Origin: RYN-230 sp963841695
GTDB lineage: Bacteria; Actinomycetota; Actinomycetes; Streptosporangiales; Streptosporangiaceae
DNA length: 64,000 bases
Assembly: GCA_963841695.1 (NCBI GenBank)
Contig: CAWJDQ010000001.1
Location: 248,001 to 312,000, forward strand
Direction: 5' to 3'
A model generated the notes under the pieces. The model did not search any database. It worked only from the letters and a program-made list of their open reading frames with translations, and was not told the DNA's origin. The first letter of the stretch is position 1. Each line of letters opens with the position of its first letter. Shown here in pieces: positions 17,258 through 23,385 of this stretch. Position numbers and translations under genes: made by a program.

Positions 17258-18685
17258 TCACTTGCTGACCGTGTAGCCGAGCACCTTGGCCTGGTCCGTG
17301 ATGGCGGTCTGCCAGGCCGGCAGCAGCGACTCGATCGACTTGCCCTGGGCCATGCCCGCGGACACCGTCGAGGCCCAGACCGATTCCTGGCTGAACTCCG
17401 GCGGGGTCCAGCCGGTCCACACCTCGTTGGCCGCGGCGAGGATCGGGGTGCTGATGTCGTTGGCCCAGTAGCCGCTGGCCTGCTGCTTGGCCAGCCACTT
17501 GACCGCGGCCGGCTTAAAGGCGGGGTAGCCGGGCGCCAGGTCTGCCTGGTAGGCGTCGTTGGTGGCCACCCAGGTGGCGAACTTGACCGCGGCGGCCAGG
17601 TTCGTGCTGTGCGCGGACACCCACCAGGCGCCGCCGCCGACCGCGCCGGTCGCGGTCTCGCCGGCCCAGTGCAGCGCGGGCGCCACGGCGATCTGGCCCT
17701 TGGGCGTCTTCAGCAGGCCCTGGAACACCGAGCCGCCGTACCAGTCCGGGCCGGGCAGCATGAGCACCTTGCTGCCCTGCTGCTTGGCGAACTGCGGGCC
17801 GAAGATGTCCTGGGTGGACATGGTCTTGTTGGCGATGAGGGAGTCCAGCATCTTCGCCGCGCGCACGCAGTCCGGGCTGGACGTGTTGACGGTGAGGGCC
17901 TTCGGCCCGGTCACGTCGCTGGCCGGGCACTCCGAGCCCCACATGTAGATCTCGGGCGTCCAGGCGTCCCCGGCCGTGCCGACGATGTACCCGGGGTGCT
18001 GCGTGGCCACCTTGTCGGCCAGCTGCTGGTACTGCTCCCAGGTGGTGGGGACCTGGTAGCCCCACTTGTCCATCAGCGTCTTGTTGTACCAGAGCACGTT
18101 CTGCGCGAGGTCGTTGCGCAGGCAGTAGACCGCACCGTTCACCGTGCACACGCCCAGCGAGCCCTTGGCGAAGCCGCTCAGGGTGCTGGCCGGCACCAGG
18201 CTCTTGGTGCCCTTGTTCAGCGGGGCCAGGTTGCCGGTGCCCGACAGCGAGCCCCACGAGGCGGAGTTGTCGTCGGCGGTGAACACCACGTCCGGCCAGC
18301 CCGAGCCGGCCCGGTTGAACAGTTCCATCTTGGTCCGGAAGGAGTTGGACCCGTTGGCGTCGCCGTCGTAGGTGACGATCTTGATCTTCTGGCCGGTGGC
18401 CTTCTCGTAGGCCTGCGCGGCGGGCAGCCGGGTCGAGTCCACCCAGACGGTGATCTCCGACTTCGGGTTCTGCTTGGCCGTGGTGAAGCCGTAGGGACTG
18501 CCAGAGTTGGCGGAGCTGGCGGCACCGCCGATGGACTGGCCCCCCGAGCAGGCGGCCAGGCTGGCCGCGGCGGCGAGGGCCATGCCGCCGAGCATGTACG
18601 CGCGGATCCGGGGGGACTGCCGCGCACGCCAGCCGGGCAGGTAGGTGCGCAGCCGGCCGGGCTGCGCCGCACGACCTTCGTTCAT
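17258..18685 (-). CDS. Extracellular sugar-binding lipoprotein of ABC transporter (CUT1)
   Basis: 475-residue solute-binding protein. After a charged N-terminus a hydrophobic stretch (MLGGMALAAAASLAACSGG) ends in a lipobox with lipidated Cys46, so the mature protein is anchored outside the membrane. The body shows family-1 binding-protein features: ITVWVDSTRLPAAQAYEKATG, WPDVVFTADDNSASWGSL, NVLWYNKTLMDKWGYQVPTTWEQ and SVWASTVSAGMAQGKS. The mature region has several Cys, including CTVNGAVYCLR and CPAS, which may form disulfides. ATG 18685 is preceded by GAGGAAG. It is the first gene of the leftward operon and faces the GntR regulator across a 215-base control region. Confidence 0.93.
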   Translation of the reverse strand: MNEGRAAQPGRLRTYLPGWRARQSPRIRAYMLGGMALAAAASLAACSGGQSIGGAASSANSGSPYGFTTAKQNPKSEITVWVDSTRLPAAQAYEKATGQKIKIVTYDGDANGSNSFRTKMELFNRAGSGWPDVVFTADDNSASWGSLSGTGNLAPLNKGTKSLVPASTLSGFAKGSLGVCTVNGAVYCLRNDLAQNVLWYNKTLMDKWGYQVPTTWEQYQQLADKVATQHPGYIVGTAGDAWTPEIYMWGSECPASDVTGPKALTVNTSSPDCVRAAKMLDSLIANKTMSTQDIFGPQFAKQQGSKVLMLPGPDWYGGSVFQGLLKTPKGQIAVAPALHWAGETATGAVGGGAWWVSAHSTNLAAAVKFATWVATNDAYQADLAPGYPAFKPAAVKWLAKQQASGYWANDISTPILAAANEVWTGWTPPEFSQESVWASTVSAGMAQGKSIESLLPAWQTAITDQAKVLGYTVSK

Positions 18686-18717
18686 GTTGCTTCCTCACGC
18701 CTCAGGGAGTCGGCCGG

Positions 18718-18783
18718 GTTAACTGAAGGCCCGCGGGTTAACCGCAGTTCCGCGGGGTTAACCGCAGGTCTGCGGGGGTTAAC
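18718..18783. repeat. Four GTTAAC repeats spaced 19-21 bp
   Basis: The palindrome GTTAAC occurs at 18718, 18737, 18757 and 18778, each inside a degenerate GCGGGGTTAACCGCAG-like unit, giving a phased series on one face of the helix. It lies between the binding-protein start (18685) and the GntR operator. It may be a second regulator binding array or part of the 5' leader of the transporter transcript. Confidence 0.6.
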
Positions 18784-18804
18784 CGCTGGCCGCCAGGCTC
18801 GCCG

Positions 18805-18836
18805 GATGTCATATGACATCACACATATGATGTCAT
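18805..18836. promoter_or_regulatory. Probable GntR/FCD operator palindromes
   Basis: A perfect 16-base palindrome GATGTCATATGACATC spans 18805-18820. A partly overlapping inverted repeat pairs ATGACATC (18813-18820) with GATGTCAT (18829-18836). The AT-rich block lies in the divergent region between the transporter operon and the GntR gene. FCD-type GntR proteins bind such short dyads, so it is the likely autoregulatory and operon operator. Confidence 0.7.
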
Positions 18837-18900
18837 GGCAATGGTTTAGGCTGGCCGGGTGGTTTCCGCCGGACGGCCGGCCCGAGATCGAGGAGTGCCC

Positions 18901-19683
18901 GTGACGGAGCAGATCGTCGAGCCCTCGCTGAGCTCGGCCGTCCTGGCCGAGCATGCGTCCCGCCGCCAGCGCGGCGGCCGGCTCGGGTCGGCCCTGGTCG
19001 TCCAGCTGGTCGACGACATCGTCGGGGGCGTGTACGTGCCCGGAGCCACCCTGCCCACCGAGGCCGACCTGGGCGCCAAGTTCGGGGTGAGCCGGACCGT
19101 GGTGCGTGAGTCAGTCAAGCTGCTCCAGGACAAGGGCCTGATCCATATCGTCCAGGGCAAGGGCACCCTGGTGACCGACCCCCGGTCCTGGGACCTGATC
19201 GACGACGTCGTGCTCGCCGCCGTCGTCCGGCACGACGATACCCTGGGCATTCTCGACGAGCTCGTGCTGGTCCGGGCCGCGCTGGAACGGGAGATGGCCG
19301 CGTCGGCCGCCGAGCGCGCGTCTGCTGCGGACCGGGAGCAGCTGGCGGAGTCGTTCCGGGCGATGGAGCGCGCGGCCCGGGACGTGGCCGAGTTCTCCGC
19401 CGCCGACGTGGACTTCCACGACACCGTGATGGACATGTCCGGCCAGCGGCTGGCCCGGGCCATCGTGACCAGCATCCACGGCAAGGCCCGGACCACCGGC
19501 CGCTACCACGGGTCGACCACCGCGGCCCGGATCGCGGAGACCATCGACGAGCACCGCCGCATCCTCGACGCGATCTGCGCGGGGGACGCGGCCGGCGCCA
19601 ACGCCGCCATGTACGAGCACATCACCGGCTCCTGGGCCCGCCGCCGCCCCGCGGCCCAGGCCGATCTCGACTCCACCGCCTGA
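18901..19683 (+). CDS. GntR family (FCD) transcriptional regulator
   Basis: 260-residue regulator with an N-terminal winged helix (VQLVDDIVGGVYVPGATLPTEADLGAKFGVSRTVVRESVKLLQDKGLIHIVQGKGTLV region) and a C-terminal all-helical FCD ligand domain. Metal- or ligand-binding residues are visible in DVDFHDTVMDMSG and TIDEHRRILDAICAGDA. FCD regulators commonly sense sugar acids such as galactonate or gluconate, which suits control of the divergent sugar-acid operon. The GTG at 18901 with GAGGAG ten bases upstream is preferred over an in-frame GTG at 18859. The regulator probably binds the palindromes at 18805-18836. Confidence 0.9.
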   Translation: MTEQIVEPSLSSAVLAEHASRRQRGGRLGSALVVQLVDDIVGGVYVPGATLPTEADLGAKFGVSRTVVRESVKLLQDKGLIHIVQGKGTLVTDPRSWDLIDDVVLAAVVRHDDTLGILDELVLVRAALEREMAASAAERASAADREQLAESFRAMERAARDVAEFSAADVDFHDTVMDMSGQRLARAIVTSIHGKARTTGRYHGSTTAARIAETIDEHRRILDAICAGDAAGANAAMYEHITGSWARRRPAAQADLDSTA

Positions 19684-19698
19684 CCGGACCCGGCCGCC

Positions 19699-19750
19699 CG
19701 CGCCGCGCCGTCGCGCCCGCGCCGCGCCGTCGCGCCCGCGCCGTCGCGCC
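19699..19750. repeat. 19-bp GC tandem repeat
   Basis: Two exact copies of CGCGCCGCGCCGTCGCGCC (19699-19717 and 19718-19736) are followed by a 14-base partial copy. The array is directly downstream of the GntR gene stop and is intergenic. Confidence 0.75.
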
Positions 19751-19771
19751 CGCCCCGCGCCGCCCCGCGAC

Positions 19772-19824
19772 CATGATCCTGGTCAATTCGTGCTGCTGGA
19801 GCGCACTAATTGCCCAGGATCATG
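19772..19824. terminator. Inverted repeat with 17-bp arms between convergent genes
   Basis: CATGATCCTGGTCAATT (19772-19788) pairs with AATTGCCCAGGATCATG (19808-19824), one mismatch in 17, around a 19-base loop. It lies between the convergent GntR and DUF488 genes and could act as a bidirectional transcript end. The arms lack a T-run. The AT-richer sequence differs from the surroundings and may instead be a dispersed repeat element of the genome. Confidence 0.5.
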
Positions 19825-19855
19825 AGGGCCGGTTGACCGGGACCGTGAGGGCTGG

Positions 19856-20443
19856 TCAGGTCGGCGGCGGTCGTCTGCGCGGCACGGGCCGGGGAGATCT
19901 CCACGACGAGTCCGCCGCGTCCTCGTCAAAGAGCGTGTCCGGCGCCACCCCCGCCGGTTCCCGTGACGCCAGTTCCGCCTCGGTCTCGACGCGCCCGTCG
20001 CGCCGCAGATGCGAGACTGGCACGCCGCGCTCGCGCAGCACCCGGCCGATGAGCAGGTGCCGGTGGCATCGGGACGGATCCTCCTCGCTGCAGAGCAGGG
20101 CGATGCGCTGGGTCTGCGCCCGGGCCAGTACCTGGTCGATGCCCTGCCGGAACGCCGGGCTCGCGGCGAGCCGGCCGTAGAGCACGCGGCCCTGCTCGTC
20201 GTAGAACTCCTCACCCGCGGGCCGGCCGCCCAGTTCCCGGCCGAGTGGCAGGTAGCCGAGGCCCCGCTCCGCCAGGGCCGCCCGCAGGGGTCCGGCGCTG
20301 AAATGCGGGACATAACGGGACCGGGGCACGGTGCGCACGTCGGCGACGGCGTCGATGCCGCGGCGCTGGAGCAGGGCCAGGAAATCGGCGAGGGCCACGT
20401 TCGAGTGGCCGATCGTGAACAGGCCCGGGGCGGTATCCGGCAC
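19856..20443 (-). CDS. DUF488 family protein
   Basis: 195-residue cytosolic protein of the DUF488 family, whose biochemical role is not established. Characteristic segments are LFTIGHSNVALADFLALLQRRGIDAVADVRTVPRSR at the start, the GYLPLGRELGG loop and LLCSEEDPSRCHRHLLI with the conserved E-x-x-x-C-H-R-x-L motif. The last 45 residues are Arg/Pro-rich and unlike the family. The GTG at 20443 begins exactly at the domain. It lies 18 bases downstream of the SRPBCC gene on the same strand and may share its promoter. Confidence 0.85.
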   Translation of the reverse strand: MPDTAPGLFTIGHSNVALADFLALLQRRGIDAVADVRTVPRSRYVPHFSAGPLRAALAERGLGYLPLGRELGGRPAGEEFYDEQGRVLYGRLAASPAFRQGIDQVLARAQTQRIALLCSEEDPSRCHRHLLIGRVLRERGVPVSHLRRDGRVETEAELASREPAGVAPDTLFDEDAADSSWRSPRPVPRRRPPPT

Positions 20444-20461
20444 GAATGGTCTCCGGGGTGC

Positions 20462-20941
20462 TCAGGCGCCGGGGGCGCTGACCGCAGCCGCGATCGCCTG
20501 CTCCCAGTGCAGGAGGAACTGCGGATAGTGGGCCGCGAAGCTGGCCAGGGCCGCCGCCGCCTCCGCACCCAGCGCGGTGAGGTCGTACTCCACGGTGGCC
20601 ACCCGGGACTCATCCGGGCCTGCCGCGTCCCCCACGGTGACGGTCACGGTGCCCGCGTCCCGGCCGTGCGCGATCCGGGCGTAGCTGACCGACCGCCCGG
20701 GCTCCCGGGCACAGACCACCCACGTCGTCCGCTGCTGGCCGTGCACGGTCTCGAAGACCGTGCCCGGCTCGGTGTCGTCGCCGGCCGGGGCAGGGAACAC
20801 CGGGTCCCAGCCGTCGGCCCACAATTTCTCGCCCCGCGGGGTGAACAGGAACAGGGCCGGCTCGTAGCCGGGCGGCAGCCGCACGGATCCGCTGAGCCGG
20901 GCGCGGGGCAGCGGAGCAGGCTCCGTCGTGCTGTGTACCAT
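20462..20941 (-). CDS. SRPBCC (AHSA1-like) domain protein
   Basis: 159-residue helix-grip protein, a fold that binds hydrophobic ligands or assists other proteins. Weak but consistent features are the segment GTVFETVHGQQRTTWVVCAREPG, then RVATVEYDLTALGAEAAAALASF and a C-terminal helix ending HYPQFLLHWEQAIA, as in polyketide-cyclase-like proteins. The start ATG at 20941 lies inside a perfect palindrome shared with the divergent small gene, so translation start and operator overlap. Function unknown. Confidence 0.65.
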   Translation of the reverse strand: MVHSTTEPAPLPRARLSGSVRLPPGYEPALFLFTPRGEKLWADGWDPVFPAPAGDDTEPGTVFETVHGQQRTTWVVCAREPGRSVSYARIAHGRDAGTVTVTVGDAAGPDESRVATVEYDLTALGAEAAAALASFAAHYPQFLLHWEQAIAAAVSAPGA

Positions 20942-20947
20942 GGTACA
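20934..20947. promoter_or_regulatory. Perfect 14-bp palindrome operator TGTACCATGGTACA
   Basis: TGTACCATGGTACA spans 20934-20947 and contains the start codon of the leftward SRPBCC gene; the rightward 82-residue gene begins nine bases beyond. A dyad of this size in a 14-base divergent gap suggests a repressor site controlling both, possibly bound by the small divergent protein itself. Confidence 0.6.
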
Positions 20948-20955
20948 AAGGTAAC

Positions 20956-21204
20956 ATGACGACCGTGGAGCGTGTCCAGACCGGGGTCCGGATGGAGCGC
21001 AGCCTGCTCAAGGTGCTCAAGGGACTGGCCGAGTACCTCGACCTGTCCCTGGGCGACCTGCTGGAAGGCATCGTGCTGCACGCTTTCGAGGGGGAGCAGG
21101 CGTTCGGGCCGCCCACGCTGGAGGTCATCGCGGAGCTGAGGCGGATCTACGGCTGCACCCTGACCGCGGCCGACAGCCACCGGCTGACCGAGTCCGGGGG
21201 GTAG
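20956..21204 (+). CDS. Small ribbon-helix-helix-like protein, hypothetical
   Basis: 82-residue protein with RVQTGVRMERSLLKVLKGLAEYLDLSLGDLLEGIVLHAFEG in its first half, a pattern of strand followed by two helices resembling ribbon-helix-helix DNA-binding proteins. The second half (LEVIAELRRIYGCTLTAADSHRL) is helical with no known motif. It is divergent from the SRPBCC gene and faces the palindrome at 20934-20947. A role as the repressor of the pair is an inference. ATG 20956 has a short upstream AAAGG; the message may be nearly leaderless. Confidence 0.65.
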   Translation: MTTVERVQTGVRMERSLLKVLKGLAEYLDLSLGDLLEGIVLHAFEGEQAFGPPTLEVIAELRRIYGCTLTAADSHRLTESGG

Positions 21205-21212
21205 GCCCCGTC

Positions 21213-21254
21213 CCGGCCAGCCCGGTCCGGCCAGCCCGGTCCGGCCAGCCCGGT
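21213..21254. repeat. 14-bp tandem repeat, three copies
   Basis: Three exact copies of CCGGCCAGCCCGGT occupy 21213-21254, between the convergent 82-residue gene and the acetyltransferase. The repeat is intergenic and its only evident effect would be on transcript ends. Confidence 0.8.
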
Positions 21255-21259
21255 CCGGG

Positions 21260-21892
21260 CTAACCTAGCCGCGCGGTCAGCGCGGCCTTGGCCGCGGGCC
21301 AGTCGTCGTCGATCATCGCGTACTGGACCGTGTCCCGCCAGCTACCGTCAAACCGGAGCCGGTGCTTGCGCAGTACGCCCTCGCGGACCGCGCCCAGCCG
21401 CTCGATCGCGGCCTGCGACCGGGTGTTGAAGATGTCGGTGTGCCAGACGACCCGCACCGCGCCGAGGGTCTCGAACGCGAACGTCATCATCAGCAGCTTC
21501 GACTCGGTGTTGTGCCCGGTGCGCCACCAGCGCTGGCCCAGCCAGGTGTGCCCGATGCCCAGCGTGCGCAGCCCGGGGCTGACCTCGTAAAACGAGGTCG
21601 TGCCGGCGAACTCCCCGGTGACCGCGTCCATCTGGGCGTAGGGGAGGCGCGCCCCGCGGGCCCGGGCCGCCAGGGCGCCGGCGATGTGCCGGGTCGCATC
21701 CTCGAGGGTGACCGGCTGGGCCAGGGCGCCGCCCGGCGGGCTCAGCCAGCGGAACACCTCGGCGCCCTCGTCGCGCGGGCCCGCCGCGGCGAGGTACCCG
21801 GGCGCGTGCTCCAGCGCCAGCGGCTCCAGCCGGATTCGCCGCCCGGCCAGCACGGGCATCGCCCACCACAGTTCGTCGCTCACCCGAGGCAT
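21260..21892 (-). CDS. GNAT family N-acetyltransferase (RimJ/RimL-like)
   Basis: 210-residue acetyltransferase of the GNAT_3 or RimJ/RimL type. Landmarks are LAGRRIRLEPLALEHAPGYL at the N-terminus, LPYAQMDAVTGEFAGTTSFYEV, GIGHTWLGQRWWRTGHNTESK, which replaces the classical acetyl-CoA loop in this subgroup, and VRVVWHTDIFNTRSQAAIERLG followed by VREGVLRKHRL. These features are typical of ribosomal-protein or small-molecule acetylases. ATG 21892 is preferred over an upstream in-frame start at 21949 because the domain begins there. It is divergent from a PH-domain gene; the substrate is unknown. Confidence 0.85.
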   Translation of the reverse strand: MPRVSDELWWAMPVLAGRRIRLEPLALEHAPGYLAAAGPRDEGAEVFRWLSPPGGALAQPVTLEDATRHIAGALAARARGARLPYAQMDAVTGEFAGTTSFYEVSPGLRTLGIGHTWLGQRWWRTGHNTESKLLMMTFAFETLGAVRVVWHTDIFNTRSQAAIERLGAVREGVLRKHRLRFDGSWRDTVQYAMIDDDWPAAKAALTARLG

Positions 21893-21981
21893 GATCCCAG
21901 GGCCGCCCGGGTACTGCCGCTCATTTTCGGGCGGTCCGTGTGGCAGCATGAGGGCTGAAGGTCCCCACCGGGAGGACGCGC

Positions 21982-22449
21982 GTGCCGACCTTTCGGATCG
22001 TCTCTCCCGAGCGGCGCTGGCGGGCCGGCGCCCTGGTGCTGCTCGCGGCGCTGGTGGCCTGGCGGGTGTTCAGCTACGCGGGACCCGATCACGACGCGGG
22101 GCGCGTGCTGGGCAGCCTGGTAGCGGGCAGCCTGCTGGTGTGGGTGATTCCGGTCATGAGGACCTGCCTGATCGTCACCGACGCGGGCCTGACCGATCAC
22201 CGGGCGCTGCGCTCGGTCCAGGTGCCCTGGACGCAGATCGCCAGGTTGCGCGTGGCCCGCCCGAACGGCCCGTGGGGCGGCTTCTGCGTGGTGGTGACCT
22301 GCCGGGACGGGACGCTTATCGACCTGCTGTTGACCCGGGCCTACTCGAGGGTTCCGTTCTCCGCCCACCTCGATGAAGTCCAGCGGATCTGCTGGACGCT
22401 CGAGGAGCGTCTGGCCACGCGCGGCCAGAACCCGCCGTCCGGTCCGTAA
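21982..22449 (+). CDS. PH-domain (bPH_6-like) membrane protein
   Basis: 155-residue protein with two N-terminal hydrophobic segments (GALVLLAALVAWRVFSY and VLGSLVAGSLLVWVIPVM) followed by a small bacterial PH-like domain: TCLIVTDAGLTDHRALRSVQVPWTQIARLRVARP, then GGFCVVVTCRDGTLIDLLL and LDEVQRICWTLEERL. Such proteins are common in actinobacteria and their roles are unknown. The GTG at 21982 follows GGGAGGA. The gene is convergent with uricase, whose stop lies six bases beyond. Confidence 0.8.
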   Translation: MPTFRIVSPERRWRAGALVLLAALVAWRVFSYAGPDHDAGRVLGSLVAGSLLVWVIPVMRTCLIVTDAGLTDHRALRSVQVPWTQIARLRVARPNGPWGGFCVVVTCRDGTLIDLLLTRAYSRVPFSAHLDEVQRICWTLEERLATRGQNPPSGP

Positions 22450-22454
22450 GGGGC

Positions 22455-23348
22455 TCAGGTCCAGGCGGGGCCGGGATCGGGGGCGTCGTCGGCGAGCACG
22501 GTGCCCTCGATCAGGCCGTAGGGGCGGTCGCCCGGGTAGTAGACCTCGTGGTCGTTGGGCAGCCCGAACGGGGCCAGGTCGACCAGGTAGTGATGCTTGT
22601 TCGGCAGCGCCAGCCGGACCTCGCACACCTCCGGCACGGTCTCGATGATCCGCGAGCCGATGGCGTACAGCGTCTGCTGCAGCGAGTAGCTGTAGGTCTC
22701 GCTGAACGCGGCGAGCAGCGCCTCCCGCGCGGCCGCGAACGCCGCGTCCCAGCCGCCGGCCGGGCCCGTGGAGACGCCCCGGTACCGCCACCAGGCGCTG
22801 ACCTGGGTGGCCAGCATCCGGTCCCGGGTTTCCGCCAGCGTCGTGTACTCATCGCGCGGGAAGCCCCAGAACTCGGAGTTGGTGGTGTTCAGCACGGTCA
22901 GGTCCTCGATCCCGGCCAGCACGCTCACCCCGGACCCGGAGTCGCGGGTGACCCGGCAGCCCCGGGTCAGTTCGCCGGTCCGGGCGAACGAGTGGCCCGC
23001 CGGGCCAGCCGCCCCGGCCGGCGCCCAGCCGTACTCCCCGATCGCCACCCGGGCCCGGGTGATCTGCGGCTGGGTGTCCACGAAGTGCGCGGCGAGTTCC
23101 ATCCCGAACGTCTCGGGCGGCACCGGCCCGAGCCGCTGGGCGAGCGCGTACACGGTGTTCTTCTGCGTGTCGGTGGCCAGCACCGCGGAGTTGTCGCCGG
23201 TCAGGTGAGTGGCGGCCAGGTCGCCGGACAGGCTGGTGGACACGTTCCAGTCCCTGATCAGGTCGCCGCCGCCGGGGCCCGCGCCGCGGGCCACGCGCAT
23301 CACCCGGACCTCGGCCTTGCCGTACCGGTTCGCTCCGAGCTGGACCAT
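22455..23348 (-). CDS. Factor-independent urate hydroxylase (uricase)
   Basis: 297-residue cofactor-free oxidase that converts urate and O2 to 5-hydroxyisourate and H2O2. Tunnelling-fold repeats are visible: GANRYGKAEVRVMRVAR at the start, LATDTQKNTVYALAQRLG with the catalytic T-D region, TVLNTTNSEFWGFPRDEYTTL, and the C-terminal NKHHYLVDLAPFGLPNDHEVYYPGDRPYGLIEGTV. Length matches the family. ATG 23348 is chosen because similarity begins at VQLGANRYGK; an upstream ATG at 23378 adds ten residues. It lies 37 bases downstream of the xanthine dehydrogenase gene, and the next step (HIU hydrolase) is encoded in the same island. Confidence 0.95.
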   Translation of the reverse strand: MVQLGANRYGKAEVRVMRVARGAGPGGGDLIRDWNVSTSLSGDLAATHLTGDNSAVLATDTQKNTVYALAQRLGPVPPETFGMELAAHFVDTQPQITRARVAIGEYGWAPAGAAGPAGHSFARTGELTRGCRVTRDSGSGVSVLAGIEDLTVLNTTNSEFWGFPRDEYTTLAETRDRMLATQVSAWWRYRGVSTGPAGGWDAAFAAAREALLAAFSETYSYSLQQTLYAIGSRIIETVPEVCEVRLALPNKHHYLVDLAPFGLPNDHEVYYPGDRPYGLIEGTVLADDAPDPGPAWT

Positions 23349-23385
23349 GGCGGCCGCCTTTCTGTGCTCAGTCCGCATTCTGTGC

